Positions 24,463 to 36,769 of a DNA stretch of 64,000 nucleotides are shown here, piece by piece. The translations under genes and the position numbers were made by a program. The stretch's first letter is position 1. Each line of letters begins with the position of its first letter. Below the pieces are notes generated by a model that had not been told where the DNA came from, did no database searches, and saw only the letters and a list, made by a program, of their open reading frames with translations. Source of the stretch: Lytechinus variegatus (lineage: Eukaryota > Echinodermata > Echinoidea > Temnopleuroida > Toxopneustidae); assembly GCF_018143015.1 (NCBI RefSeq), contig NC_054743.1, positions 28,306,934-28,370,933 of the forward strand, written 5' to 3'.

Positions 24463-26350
24463 AAATCGTTCTTATTGGCATGTTATAGAATCGAACTGAT
24501 GTCCTACTGATTTACCCAAGGAAAGTATTTTTCCGCCTTCACATGATTCTTTATCCTTAAATCATCAAATTCATACAAGCAATTGAACGATCAATTTCCG
24601 TTACCGCTAAAGATGAGGAATATGTATTGATCAATATTTCGAATAGGTCGAGTCCGACCAAAAATATTTCTGAAGATATTGGGCAATGTCGACTTCCGTA
24701 ATTTTGCTTGATTTTGATTAACCTTTTGTAAGAATTTGGTGAAGTAGTATGATTAAAACTGAGAGGAATATTAAAAATAAAAGCAAAACAAAAAACAACA
24801 ACAAACAAAACTTAAACAACAACTGATACACGTATATTCGGGGACACCCTCTTTTTGCGATGACTAATCGTTGTAGTTTGAATTGATTGAAATAAAAATC
24901 ACGCTAATCCGCTATATACTCCTTTGAATTAACAAAGAAATCATCAGCTTGAGAAAACGATGGTAAATTCTGCCGACCCTTCCTTTCCTTGTATTTCTGA
25001 GTCATTGTACATCCACAACGTAAACCTCAACCCTCGTGAACAGAGAAGATCGACACTTTTCGAAGGTCTGGTATTGTTTTCGGAAATTAAAGGGAAATCC
25101 TCGTTTACAACGTCACGAGCACAATAAAACAAGTCGTTATTTAGTTCAAACACTCGTTCAGCTTTCTTCTCGTTGGATCTTCATTGTAGTGCGAAAGTAA
25201 TAAAGTGGGGGCAGTAGAGGAAGAATTGGTTGAAGGATATGGGGTGTTTTATTGGGGTTATTAAAGGGGACTTAGTATCGGCTTAATAGGAGGGTGCGTG
25301 GCGTAAAGTGGGGGGATAGCGGTTGAAGTTAGGTGGAATCATATCCCTATTAAAAAGAGTGGATGCCACTTGACCAGGAGTAACCCTTCTCTCTGATAAA
25401 ACATCGTTTTGAAAAAAAAAATCTTGATCTTGGAGTGAAAGCTTTATTTTTAAACAATTAATTAATCTTTTTAGGGGGTGGGGAACTTCATTTTGGAGTA
25501 AATTAAAAACTAAAAAAAGGAAAGAACATTACACAGTCAATCTGGAAACTCAAACTACCACGAATGGCACTTGTATCTTTTTTTATTTTAAAAGGGTGGG
25601 AGGGGGCGATTGTCTACGACTGGACTCGTCAGAGTATTAGGTTCATGGTCTACACTATATTGAAGAAAAAAATTTGCAATATTGCTGTCAGACAAATCAC
25701 GGCCGTTAGAGATTGAAAGTTGGTATTAATGTACACGATGAAAACAAATAAATGAGAAAACATGACGGTGGAAATAACCACCGTTTAATATTATATTATT
25801 GATTTTGTGACGTCACATGCACTGATATCTGTCATAACATAAAAAAAATGTAATTTCTTAATGCTTTATAGAGACTAATTCGAATATTTTTAATGAGAGA
25901 CAAATAAAAGAATGGACAGGTGATATACCGAAATGTACGAATTCCGCAGTCACACTTTCCCACCGTGTCCGCACGGTGAGACGAAAAGAGCTATTCTACG
26001 GATTTCTATACGAACCGCAGACCTGCATACAGGAAGCTGATACAAAAATTATAAAAAAAACCCCGACTGTTTTCTACTCGCCGTTAAAGCCATCGTATAT
26101 GCGAAATGTGACAGCGACATAAGCAACGTATCAACCCTATACAGATTTTTTAAGGGTAGATTTTGACACTGTCTACTTTTATGGGCTTATATCGCATTCT
26201 TATATAAAATCTTGTTTGTACTTATATATATATATTATATGTATATTTTTAGGTATTGTACATTTGGATATGGAAATGAATACTATTAAATGAAATGTGT
26301 TCGTAATTTCTAAGACAATTTTTGTCCCTTTTAGATGGCGTTGCTTTATC

Positions 26351-27132
26351 CAGGGGCGGATCCAGCTATTTATAAAGGGGGTTGGGGTTGGAGTCCAAGC
26401 GAGCGGAGCGAGCGAGGGGGAGGGTGTGGGAGGGGGGTGTCCCCCCTCCCACAGTAGGGAAAATTTTTGAAAATCTGTGTGTGAAAATTGCGTTTTCTTG
26501 CATCTAAAACACCACTATTTTTGGTATAGAGGTCGTTGCCAAATTAACCCCCATGAAAATTTGTAAAATTAAGTAGCATTTTCCTGCAATGTAAGGCTAG
26601 TTAACAACACAGATACAAAGAATTGGGGACCTTGGAATAAGCACTGTTAGCCTAATACTTTTATTATGAACAGCTTGTCACTGATCCCACCCAAACGACA
26701 CTTAAAATATCCCCAAAGTTGCCAAATTTTGACAGAAAATCCCCAAATTCGTTTTTCATAAAACTCAATATTATTTGCATTCCCAAATATTGATTTTTCA
26801 TCCCCAAAGACTTCAACAATCCCCCAATCTTTTTTTTTTAATGTGGGGATTTGGGGATGAGAATTGGCAACGCTGGCCTAGCTTGTCACTTCGGCGGTGG
26901 CCCGTGTCCTCAAAAAAGCTGATGGGGGGGGGGGAAGGGACTCTGTGACATTTGTTCGTCCAATCCCCCCCCTCCCCCAAAAAAGAAATAATAATGATAA
27001 TAATAATAATAATAATGATAATTAATGAAATAAATACATAGAAATAGAATAAAATAAAATTACAAGTTAATTTTTTTTTTTTGGGGGGGGGGTTGCAACC
27101 CCCCAACCCCCCCCCCTCTAGATCCGCTTCTG
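26351..27132. mobile_element. 782-bp TIR transposon with TTATC target duplication
   Basis: The ends CAGGGGCGGATCCAG and (inverted) CAGAAGCGGATCTAG match at 12 of 15 positions. They are flanked by TTATC at 26346-26350 and 27133-27137. The inside has a 'gcgagcggagcgagcgag' stretch near the left end, poly-G/poly-C blocks, an (ATA)n patch near 26990-27020 and no transposase frame, so it is non-autonomous. Fragments with similar ends occur near 19440-19485 and 50300. Confidence 0.8.
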
Positions 27133-27837
27133 TTATCTATAGGTTTACTAGACTACCATGCCCAAATGACATTATATGCAATATTACAAGGATTTCTTTT
27201 TGAAGCGAGCGTTTCTAAGCTTGGATTTCCAAATTAAACTTAATGTATAATAAAACTCTAATGTACGCCCCTTTATGAGAATTTAACCACGATGAAACAA
27301 ATTTCATCTATAACAAAAATGCATCACCAATGGCTAGTTTTGGCACCTGCGAATATTCCCAGGGAACTCGTAATCCCGTCTGCGATCTGGGGGCGGACCG
27401 GGCAGTCACTAACCCCGCCCCTACTTCTGAAAACTCAAACACTGATTAAAGAAAGGAAAGACTCTTTATTTATTTGCGTCATTGTGGAATTAGATTCAGT
27501 TACTTATTACTTTTTGGGGGCGCTGACGAAGCCAATTAAGCCTCGAAAGGATAAAATGTCAACAGAGAAAGATAATTTTATTTACTTTTCCTTCCCTGTT
27601 TCTTTTGCTGAAAGCGGGCCAAATGAATTTCGCTCGTTTAGCTCTATTCTATGCTCATAGGTGCACGACGTATGTCCTGGTTTCGTAATTTTACTGATGT
27701 AATGCTGAACGACCTTTGTTACTCTTGATTGTAACGAATGTTTATACCATTGTTCAAAATCTTGATATAAAGCCAGTTGGTTAATTAAAAGGTGAACTTT
27801 CTAGATGTCTGGATAAGAGTTGCTCGACCTTGCTGAT

Positions 27838-27869
<32 letters not shown>

Positions 27870-27878
27870 GGGGGGGGT
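27838..27878. repeat. T(n)G(n) homopolymer junction
   Basis: A run of about 30 T followed by about 8 G. Similar junctions occur near 5539, 19430, 27069 and 46869; several lie by ends of GGATC-type repeats. Confidence 0.8.
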
Positions 27879-28281
27879 GGAATATGGATGGTGCAATCAC
27901 TGGCGCACAAATCTAGGGCTTGGGGCACTGGACCTCTAAACTTTCAAAGACCGGGGGGGGCATGAAAAGAAAAGGAAAGTAAAATGTGGAATATGAAGTA
28001 ATTTCCCGGAGTAATTGTCCAGTTGTCTGAACTTTATGTAAAAAACAATCACGAAATTAAAATTTAACTTTGCAGAAATATCAGAATGTTCGCTGCGCTC
28101 GGCTCATGACTTTTAGAAAATGTTAACCATACGTCATATTTGGCCCCCTTTTTTCATTACGACACTAGCTTAATTATTAAAGCCATTAAAACATCGTCAT
28201 CTCGTTAAAAAATCCATGGGATAGGAGAAAATATTACATTATAACCGCCCCCATAATCACCCATCTATTGTATTATGCCGC

Positions 28282-28440
28282 ATTGGCCGCGGAACGGTTA
28301 TTGAAAGTAGGGGGGGGGGGTCTGACCATGCAAAAATCACTATCAGACGGACATTTTTAGGTTTTTGTACACGGTTTTGGCAAAAAGTGTGTGCGTGTGT
28401 GGGAGGGGGGGGGGGTGAAGCCCATCCAGATCCCCGTTTT
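28282..28440. repeat. Degenerate 'ggccgcggaacggtt' repeat copy
   Basis: 'ggccgcggaacggttattga' followed by 'aagtagggggg' resembles the shorter fold-back at 39301-39393. A second G tract lies near 28403-28418. No clear right end. Confidence 0.45.
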
Positions 28441-29147
28441 TGCGGCTCCCGTATGGTAATGTTAACATGGCTATTCAGGTACAAAATCTTCACAAAGAAA
28501 AGCAAATTAGTCAATCAATCACATACCCACTCGCAATAGATAACAATGTTGACAGCAGCCACGTCCTGCCCTTGGGCAAGGCATTTATCTAGATCGATAA
28601 TCTATCATACATTAAAAAGAGGGATTTTGATTCTGATTCTCTTTCCCCTGTGCCAGTGCCCGTACAATTCTGTTTGAAGCTCCTTGGTTTGAATTATGAA
28701 GAATATATATAAAAGTCCTAATGAATATTATCAAAATCTTGGGCAATCTTGTAAAAAAAAAGATTATGCAAAATAGTACCAGATATTTTCATGCGATAAA
28801 ATCAATGACAGTATTTCTTATTTGAAATCTTGAATAAACGTTTAGCATGAGTATACTTCAACAATCCACTTTCCATACTTTCATTAGCATTTATTTTTTT
28901 TAGGTTAGATTATAGTTTTCGTTTGGTTTTATGAGAGTCTGTACTTGTTTTGGTAAATTATCGTTTTCCTTGAAAGAGACTATTTTAGTAGTGGATTTTT
29001 CTGTCGGAAGGAACAACTGTATATTAAAGTAGTTTTTTAATATACTTTAAGCGATCATATTACATCCAGGTTTTATTCCTCCGATAGCCAATGGCAAGCT
29101 TAGTCCTGACTGATTAATCAATCAACAAGGACTGGTAATAAGTTACT

Positions 29148-29346
29148 TGGTAAGTAAGTGATACATTAAGTGAAAATCTAAGTAAGTAAGTAGGTAAGTA
29201 AGTAAGTAAGTAAGTTAGTAAGTAAGTAAGTAAGCAAGAATGTAAATAGGTAAGAAGGTTTGTATGTAAGTTGGTAGGTAGATAAGTATTGCGTATACGT
29301 ACTTAAGTAAGTAAATAAGTAAGTAAGTAAAGTAGATAAGTAAGTA
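29148..29346. repeat. (GTAA)n microsatellite
   Basis: AAGT/GTAA units with interruptions over about 200 bases. The GTAAGT words mimic splice donors but no exon is adjacent. Confidence 0.9.
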
Positions 29347-29349
29347 ATG

Positions 29350-32300
29350 CATTAATCATGACCAAACTGTCTTACTCATATCTGTAAATTTACTAGCTTA
29401 CCCGTATACTTATTAGCTACATATTAAGTAGTTTACTAACTAATGTGTGTGCCATTGACTTGTTGAATTAGCTTATTTCGCACCAATTAAAACGTCAATA
29501 ATGAGCTGGAAATAGAGTATCGATTTCACTTCCTAGATAGTAGCCTCTCATTAAGAAAATCATGATTCCAAAATCGCTTTTAATAACAAATTCAGCAAGT
29601 GAAGTTTCAAAAAGGATTTTGATATTCCACCTGCCCTTTTTTATTTCCATACACATCGAAACAAGATCCGCAGGTGCACTGGCTAGAACCCATTCTAATT
29701 TCATTGTCTCGATCGTCATGATTGTGAAAGTATTCTATCGTTATTCAAACTCTTTTCAGTTTATCAGTTGTTGATTCTTTTATTCTTGGTCCAAAGGTCG
29801 AAAGAAAAATCGTGTGCTTACGAAGCTGTAATTTGGCATTGTGAAACTGATAGTGATTTTAAATAAAGGGTAGTGGAGAGGAGGAGGGAAGGGGGCCTTC
29901 ACCGACAATTGAAAGAAAGATATGATTATTAGAAGCGAACAGAAGATTATAAAACTTATTTAGAAGTATATAGAGAGGAGAGAGGGAGAAAAGAAAAAAT
30001 AAACATTGCGATATTGCGACAGAGAGTTGGAGAGGTAGGGGGAGATAAGTGAATAAAAAGGAAGGGGTCAACATAGAGGAATAGAAGGAGGGGGAAGGGT
30101 TTGGGCTAAAATTTAAGCGCGAACTATATAAAAGTAGAGAGAGACTAACTAAGGCGAACATGGAAGGAATTGATTTTGTGCTGTATAATTATGTTAAGAT
30201 TCGATTTCGACGCAATTTGATCAAAATATTAGGCCCAGATATCGATTTTCGGGCTTATTGAATGTCTAACTTGCTTAATAAATAGTCCAAACAATCATTT
30301 AGAAAATGAAATAAAAGATTTCAGTGTAATAATTCAGGGACATAGTCCCTTTAAAATAATCGACATGAACTAAGAAAAAGTACTTACGAATAGTGAGTGC
30401 ACTCATCGTTTCGAGTTTTCTGTATCAATTGTATTATAGGGTATTAAAAATGCTCTTGAATAATCATATGATATGAAAAATTCATATCATCTCAATTTGA
30501 GTTTATGTGAAGTTTCACGTTTTGAACAGTATTCCCTTCCCACGTGTAAATTATCCCTAACCCGCCCTTAGTAATAATGTAGCACGATCGACTGGTGACC
30601 CTCATTTACTACCTTCTCATCTTATAAGGGGCCAATAAATTCGCTTTCAATTGGAGAAAACATAGTTACTTGAGCAACGTAATGACGTTAATAAAAGCGT
30701 GCGTGCTTGGTAACAGAAAGGGAACACTCATCTTTATCTCGTTCTTCACCTAATTAACATGATTACTAATGTGTTTTATGTCGAAATCCTTATCGGGTAT
30801 AGCATCCCCAAAGTTACGCAAGAATTTACGAGCGTAAATCAAGTTCAAATCTAGAATCACATTTTAATATTGGAATATAAATACTAATTCATTGTTTCGA
30901 AAATTATTGTTAGTTTGACGCAAGTCATGTTTGAACTAAACTCGGGTAAATCATAAATGCTTGTACAATGTCTTAATGTTCTTTTTTCCATGGGCATAAT
31001 GTTATTTCAAATACATTTAATATCATTTTGTATCTCTCAAAATATCCATTAAATTCGTGGAACTGTCGGATAACATACAAACTTTCTGGTGGCGCTTGCC
31101 CCCCAAATTTTTCACGACTAAGAAAAAGAAGGAGAAAATGAAAGAGAGAAAAGATAAAAAAAACCATTATTTTCTAAATAGTATGTAAAAATATATCGCA
31201 ATTTGGATTTTTGTAAGAAAAATGTCGAAATGCTTGCTCGCTCGCAACTTTTTTTAATATAAAATTTTGCCCGATATGCTACTTCTGCCCCCCTCGAAAT
31301 TATTGACTCTGTGCACCACTGATAACGAGACTATTTGACTGGTAAAATATGTATTAACAAGATTGTGTGATATTTTTCAGTGAAAAACATCATAATGGAC
31401 ACCTTTACCCTTTTTGTTATAAAAATTACTGAAATGTTGACAATTGGAAGAGGAAGAGTGAATTAGCGGATTTCTAGAGTTGTACTTTACATACAGGACG
31501 TTTTCAAAAATAGCAAGTGATTTCTATTTCTATTAAAACTACAAGTTCGCGATAGCAAGAAAAAAATAAAAATAAAATAAAACAATGTTTGGTGGAATCT
31601 TGTTATACGGGTGGACGGTAGGCATGGTAGGTCGCCTTTGTCGTGTTCGTTGTCAGTTGCATCTGATTTATAAAGTTTCAGGAATTTTCCCATTTTCCGA
31701 CAGCCTTTGGTCTTGCAGGGATCAAAGCGATGGATGTATATGTACACAAAAAGGACACTTTTCCCATTTTGTATGTAATTAATTAGATATTTCAACAAGC
31801 TGGATGCAAATATGACAGAACTCTTAAGTTAATCTTTTATTTAGAATATGTTGTCATGGATTTTTTAATGAAACAAACCGCAATCATGATATAAAAATAA
31901 AATCATAATATATAACTCAAACTACAATTATGACAATATTCGTAAAGAGATTTTCTTTGAATATGTCAAAAATGTTTCAAAAAGAAAAGTGATATAGTTT
32001 AAATATTGTAAAATGTCCACCTATAAAAGGCAAACAACCTAAATGGAAAATACATATCTATTTGCATAATCCAACTATTCATTTAACAAATTATTCTATC
32101 ATTTCTTGGGCAATTGATTTGTGACCATTGTGACTGTATTTTTTAATTTCCATGAGCATGATGAATGCACGCATTGATATGAAATATAAAGAACACTGCT
32201 ATATTATTGTAATTGTCCCAATGACCAAAATAGCAAACAAGAGGGCATGGGTAGATACGAGCTAAAACAGTAAAAAAAAAATTGTCTTTTGTTGTTTCCA

Positions 32301-33540
32301 TATAATTATATAAAACAATCTTTGAATCAATAATACTGTCATGACTGTACTGTTAGATTTTGATGATTGCATAGCCTTTATTTTCATATCATCATTGATG
32401 TAACTTTGAAACTGAAAACTCTCGCTCGCTTTGCTCGAGATTTTTATAGTCAAGCCACTGCCAGCTTGTGAAAGGAAAAATTGGTATGGCCCTGAGAAGC
32501 GGAGATGCTGAAGCATCCCCAATATTTTCTGTTTCTGTTTATGGTACTAGTAACTCCCGTAGGAACCCGGCAGGACAGCATTTTTGCTGGTACACGCCAA
32601 GCTGGTATATAACCAATTACCTAGGAAACATTTTACGTCTAGGTTAATCAGTCATATTGACAGACCCTATAGACGATAAAAATTACTCTTTGGCCTTTTT
32701 ATCAAAGTGGAGACAATGGCAGAGTTGGGATTCGAACTCACAACCCTGCGATTATGAGTCCAATGCTCTATACCACTGGATCACACGACCCGATTTTACT
32801 GGGGGTGTTGTGTGTGTTATTAACCACGATATGCACCAACCCCTGGAAGTCGGGTATATACGTATGCTAAAAAGCATAAATTTAACCCAAACCATCCTCA
32901 TTTTGTATGAAAACCCCCTTTTTTGCTTGTCAATTTTTTTCTGACACAGATCACCTTTCTTTTTTGGAGCGAATCCCACTTTTTTTTCTTGTCATTTTTC
33001 TCTTTTCAAAACAAACAGCCCATATTTAAACAAATCGTTCACATGGCTCACAAAATGGGTTTCATCTAATGCTATTCCCAGAAATATCCCATATATATTC
33101 AAAGTATCGCCAAACCCCCAATTAACTACAACAACTAGTCATAATGCTATAATGCATCGACAAGCAATAGACGGACCTATTCTTCGGGAAATAAGGACAT
33201 GTAGCCCAATGCTATAAATATCATGAAGAGAAGATATGACGATCATGAATTGAACTATTCACATTGTTTTAAAAAGATATTTATTTCCTATATTATCAAA
33301 CAATACTAATAAAAATGTAGGTCATAATGAATTTACTAGGCACACGATCAAGGTTTTTCATTATGAAAAAGTATATCAAAAGTGTAATTTATGTGTCTAT
33401 TAAAAATCTAGGTGATTAAAAATGTGGCTCATTCGCTTTGCTTGCCTGGAATATATGGATTAAGTAACTTAGATTAGTAAACAACTCAAGTGTAATTAGT
33501 GCGGCAGTGAAACAAAATATATATTGTAGATTACAAGACC
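29350..33540. other. Gene-free intergenic stretch
   Basis: There is no convincing exon on either strand. It includes a GA-rich patch near 29870-30140, fragments of the 'cgctcgctcgcaa' repeat near 31225-31320 and 32425-32450, and a tRNA-like relic at 32716-32790. Confidence 0.5.
32716..32790 (-). repeat. tRNA-like relic or SINE head (CAU anticodon position)
   Basis: The minus strand has an A-box-like 'gatccagtggtatagagc', an anticodon-loop-like CTCATAA, and a B-box-like AGTTCGAATCC, spaced as in a tRNA. The acceptor, anticodon and T stems pair poorly, and no CCA is seen. A functional tRNA is therefore unlikely; a tRNA-derived SINE or pseudogene fits better. Confidence 0.5.
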
Positions 33541-33551
33541 GCCCTTTCGTA

Positions 33552-34161
33552 CTGAAAAGAACGCAGTGTCCCACTGTGTATACCACAGTGGGTCCACACT
33601 GTTAAATTTGAGCATTTATACACACCCTCACTCCATACACTTATCCATATTGGACACAACACAGTGTCCCACAGTGTGTGCCAGAGTGTGTTCACAGTGT
33701 GGAACACAATGTGAAATTACATTCACACTGTTCAATTTGAGCATTCTAACACACTTTCATTCCATACACATATCCCTACTGAAGAGAACACGCTGTCCAA
33801 CAGTGTGTCCATAGTGTGGAACACGTTATGAAATCACCTTCACATTAAGCATTTCAACACACCTTCACTCCATACACACATCCCTACCTACTGAATAGAA
33901 CACAGTGTGTTCACAGTGTGGAACGCAATGTGAAATCACATTCACACTGTTAAATTGGAGCATTTCATCAGTGTGGTTCACATATTCACATAGTCGACCA
34001 TGTGAACATGCTGTGAACAGTCATGCTGTCGAAGTGTCCACAGTGTGAAAACATCTTCACACTGTTGAATTTAACCATATTAACAGTGTGAATAATATAT
34101 TAACCTAGTCCACCATGTGAACACACTGTGATCACACTGTGCGACACGCTGTTCTTACCAG
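33552..34161. mobile_element. 610-bp TIR element made of CACAGTGTG-type internal repeats
   Basis: The left end CTGAAAAGAACGCAGTGTCC and the inverted right end CTGGTAAGAACAGCGTGTCG are related. The inside holds at least four diverged units of roughly 100-130 bases ('acacagtgt...ccatacac...tccctac'). 'cacagtgtg' and 'catgtgaaca' palindromic words are present throughout. No transposase frame. Confidence 0.65.
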
Positions 34162-34722
34162 CGGGGTTTTGTCGTTCATCGGATGATATTCGAATTACAC
34201 CTCTTAATTAACTCCCGGCCCAACCCCATGCCCCCGCCCCTCGCGACATTTGCCCTTTATATCACCTTGCCCACTGAGATTTCATCCCCAAAATGCTTTC
34301 GATCAATACGCAACTCGTAATGACAATGACTATTATAATGCTATGTCATCTGAAATCAAGAAAAATGACTAAGGTTATACCCAAACTGTTTGAATGCAAA
34401 CTATTATGCCGACAAAAACCTTCGAATGAACCGCATATTTGAGATCGGGTTTGCAGATAACTTTCTTATCAGTGCGCTTAGTAAATCTGATGTCATGACT
34501 TCGGGCGGCTGATTACTCCAAGTCGCGCTTGGACTTTACCCCAATGAAAAATTATTAAAAAAATAAAGAGGTGAAAAACAAGCCGGAATCTGCAGTCAGG
34601 CAGCCGTCCAGAAAGCGAAGTTGATGGTTAACCCGACAATAAACACTTGCATTAAAACGATCAGTGTCCCAGAGCCTTGTACCCGCTATCTCTCGGGCGA
34701 ATGTACATAAGGATAATATAAG

Positions 34723-34770
34723 CACGTGAACATGTATAAAAGTCAGTTTAATGACGCTCCGATTTCCACG
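34723..34770 (+). promoter_or_regulatory. Candidate TATA/E-box promoter
   Basis: An E-box CACGTG (34723-34728) is followed by TATAAAAG (34735-34742), with a start expected near 34765-34770. A GC-richer segment follows and ends in a GAG|GTAGGT donor at 35097. It lies 22 kb upstream of the blimp1 coding start on the same strand, so it could serve a distal blimp1 first exon. An unannotated non-coding transcript is equally possible. Confidence 0.35.
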
Positions 34771-35096
34771 TTTCTTATCTATTTATATCTAATCCAAGAA
34801 GAAACGAAAGAAATGGGAAAGAGAGGTAGAGAGAGGGGGAGGGAGAAGTACAAGATAGAAATTATCGAGAGCAGAGTTATTTAGTGAGCGAGCGTAGACG
34901 ACGTAAAGTTGATTTCACTAGTATAGGAAGAGCGCGGCATACAGGTGGGCGGACGCCATTTTGTTGTACCCATCTTTCTGGTAGGAAAGCACTTGCTGGT
35001 ACCACAACGCCACAGAAAAGAAATAGAAAAGCGAGAAACAAGTCTAAAGAAATTCCCCGATCGAAACCGCACGCTATTTTTCTACGCTCGAAAGAG
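34770..35096 (+). other. Candidate non-coding first exon
   Basis: The segment is less AT-rich than its surroundings and has 'acgccattttgttg' (YY1-like) near 34950. It ends in GAG|GTAGGT. An open frame from 34884 lacks an ATG start and shows no domain. A second donor-ended GC-richer block lies at about 35400-35638 (AATAG|GTAAGG). Confidence 0.3.
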
Positions 35097-36204
35097 GTAG
35101 GTCTCGTATCAGTTTATAATATTAGAAAAATGTATTCATACAAACACAAATCCCTTTCTTTTTATTCATTGCGAATCTCTTCTATTCATCACCCCAACCC
35201 CAGTATCTGGTTGTGTGTGTGTGTACTTTCCCAAAATTGCAATCCATAGTGCATGTGTGTGTGTGTACGACCGAAGTTGAATGGCAGTGGTCTATTGTAC
35301 TAGGGGGGAATAAATAGAAAGCGGTGTGCGATAATTTTTTTCATCATTTTTACTTTTGCTAGTCACAATCGCTTCCTCAAAAAAACTTCACTAACTCCCC
35401 TTAGCGGAGTCATATTACATCGCCGTCGCCTGTTTCCTCCCGACGTGGCGCACACACGCGGGGAGAAGAGAAAGTTCCTCTTAAACGTAAATCTGAAGTA
35501 GATTGAAACTTCTTGGAGAGTTTCGACTTGTAGGGGGTGAAAGTATTTCTCGGCTGCAGAAACTTCGGGTTGGAATTTTGGAAAACGGATTGAGGCGTAG
35601 CCTTGCAGTGTTTGCGACCGTGTTACATTGGAGGCGAATAGGTAAGGCCATATTTGCTCAAAGTAGTCATATCTGTTTGTACGTGTGCGTTCAAGTTATT
35701 AGAGAATCTGTCCCTGCGAGAAACTATATGTAACAAAAGATATGGCGTGGTCAAAGTATGTTGAAAGTGAACTTGAGTTTTTATATATCATATTAACATG
35801 AAAAAGAACTGACTATTCATCATGTAAGTTCTTGGAGAATATTCCTCTTTTGAAGTCAGTTACATTTTCACACTTTTCAAAGATAAATTCTTTTGATTTT
35901 TAATTCTAACAATAATCGCCTTTATTTCAAATTACTTTCTCCGAATTTGAAATGGACTTCATGAAAAAAAACACGTTTCTCAAAATTTGAACATTAGATA
36001 AGATTAAACCACATGCAGATGTAGGTCTCATATAGTCTTCTGAATGAATGCGAGTGTATTTCAACATGAACGATGTAAATAAATAATAAATCGAAATTAA
36101 AATGTAATTGTGCTTTACAGAACAGCGTAAAAGAATGTTGGAGCTTCATTTTGTTTGAACGTCATGCATGATTTGAAGGCAGTTATCTAGTAAAATAGAC
36201 TGAC

Positions 36205-36765
36205 TTAAAGGGATGCTTCGGGCTGAAAATATTTGTATCTTGATAAAAAGAATAAAATTCACAAAGCAAAATGCAGAAAATTTCATCAAAATCTGATAAC
36301 AAATAGCGAAGCTATTGATTTTAAATTTTGGAAATATATTGTATAAACAGTTATATGCACATCGTCATGAATGTTCAATGGATGGGCTGATGATGTCACA
36401 TTCTTACTTTCCTTTTCTTAATAATTAAATAAAATACTTTTCATTTTTTTCATACATATAATGTGTGAATATGTCTCTTTTATAATACCTCGCAGCAATG
36501 AATATCTAATGCACTTAATCAGTTGTTATTCCAATATGTTTGGCTCTTGAGGGAAAAATTTTGAATAAACCTCATTTCATATGACAAAATACAAAAGAAC
36601 AAGTGGGGGATATGACATCATCAGTTTGCTCATTGAATATTCATGAAGACGTGTCTAGAACCGTTTCACCGGAATAATGCAAATATTCCTTGTTCGATTT
36701 TGATCAAATTTGCAGTGTTTGTCTGAATTTTCTTAATCTGTTCAAATCATATTATTTTCCTTTAG
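36205..36765. mobile_element. About 560-bp relative of the TTAA-bounded family
   Basis: It begins TTAAAGGGATGCTTCGGGCT and ends '...ttttcctttaga'. Internal words 'aaaatttcatcaaaatctgat' (first 20 bases from 36277) and 'gatgtcacattc'/'gacatcatcagtttgctcat' match the layout of the 603-bp elements at 11797 and 51225. It is a sister subfamily rather than a copy. No coding frame. Confidence 0.6.
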
Positions 36766-36769
36766 ACAT

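Larger units (their letters stand above)
22320..26340. other. Gene-free intergenic stretch
   Basis: Apart from the GA tract and the AATA array, nothing coding or RNA-like is recognised. A palindromic-looking block near 23735-23780 ('tggtcaggccttgacc' then 'cctgaccatcatgacca') may be another old repeat. Confidence 0.5.

Noticed and set aside
29148-29346. Many GTAAGT words as splice donors
   Set aside because: They are units of a GTAA microsatellite with no adjacent exon.
32716-32790. A functional tRNA-Met gene
   Set aside because: The anticodon, T and acceptor stems have several unpaired positions, so a relic is more likely.
33552-34161. A CRISPR-like array
   Set aside because: The repeats are diverged, unevenly spaced and inside inverted ends, and the DNA is animal nuclear DNA.
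34884-35249. 121-residue frame as a gene
   Set aside because: It begins with GTG, not ATG, runs through a good splice donor at 35097 and shows no domain. It was kept only as a possible non-coding exon.
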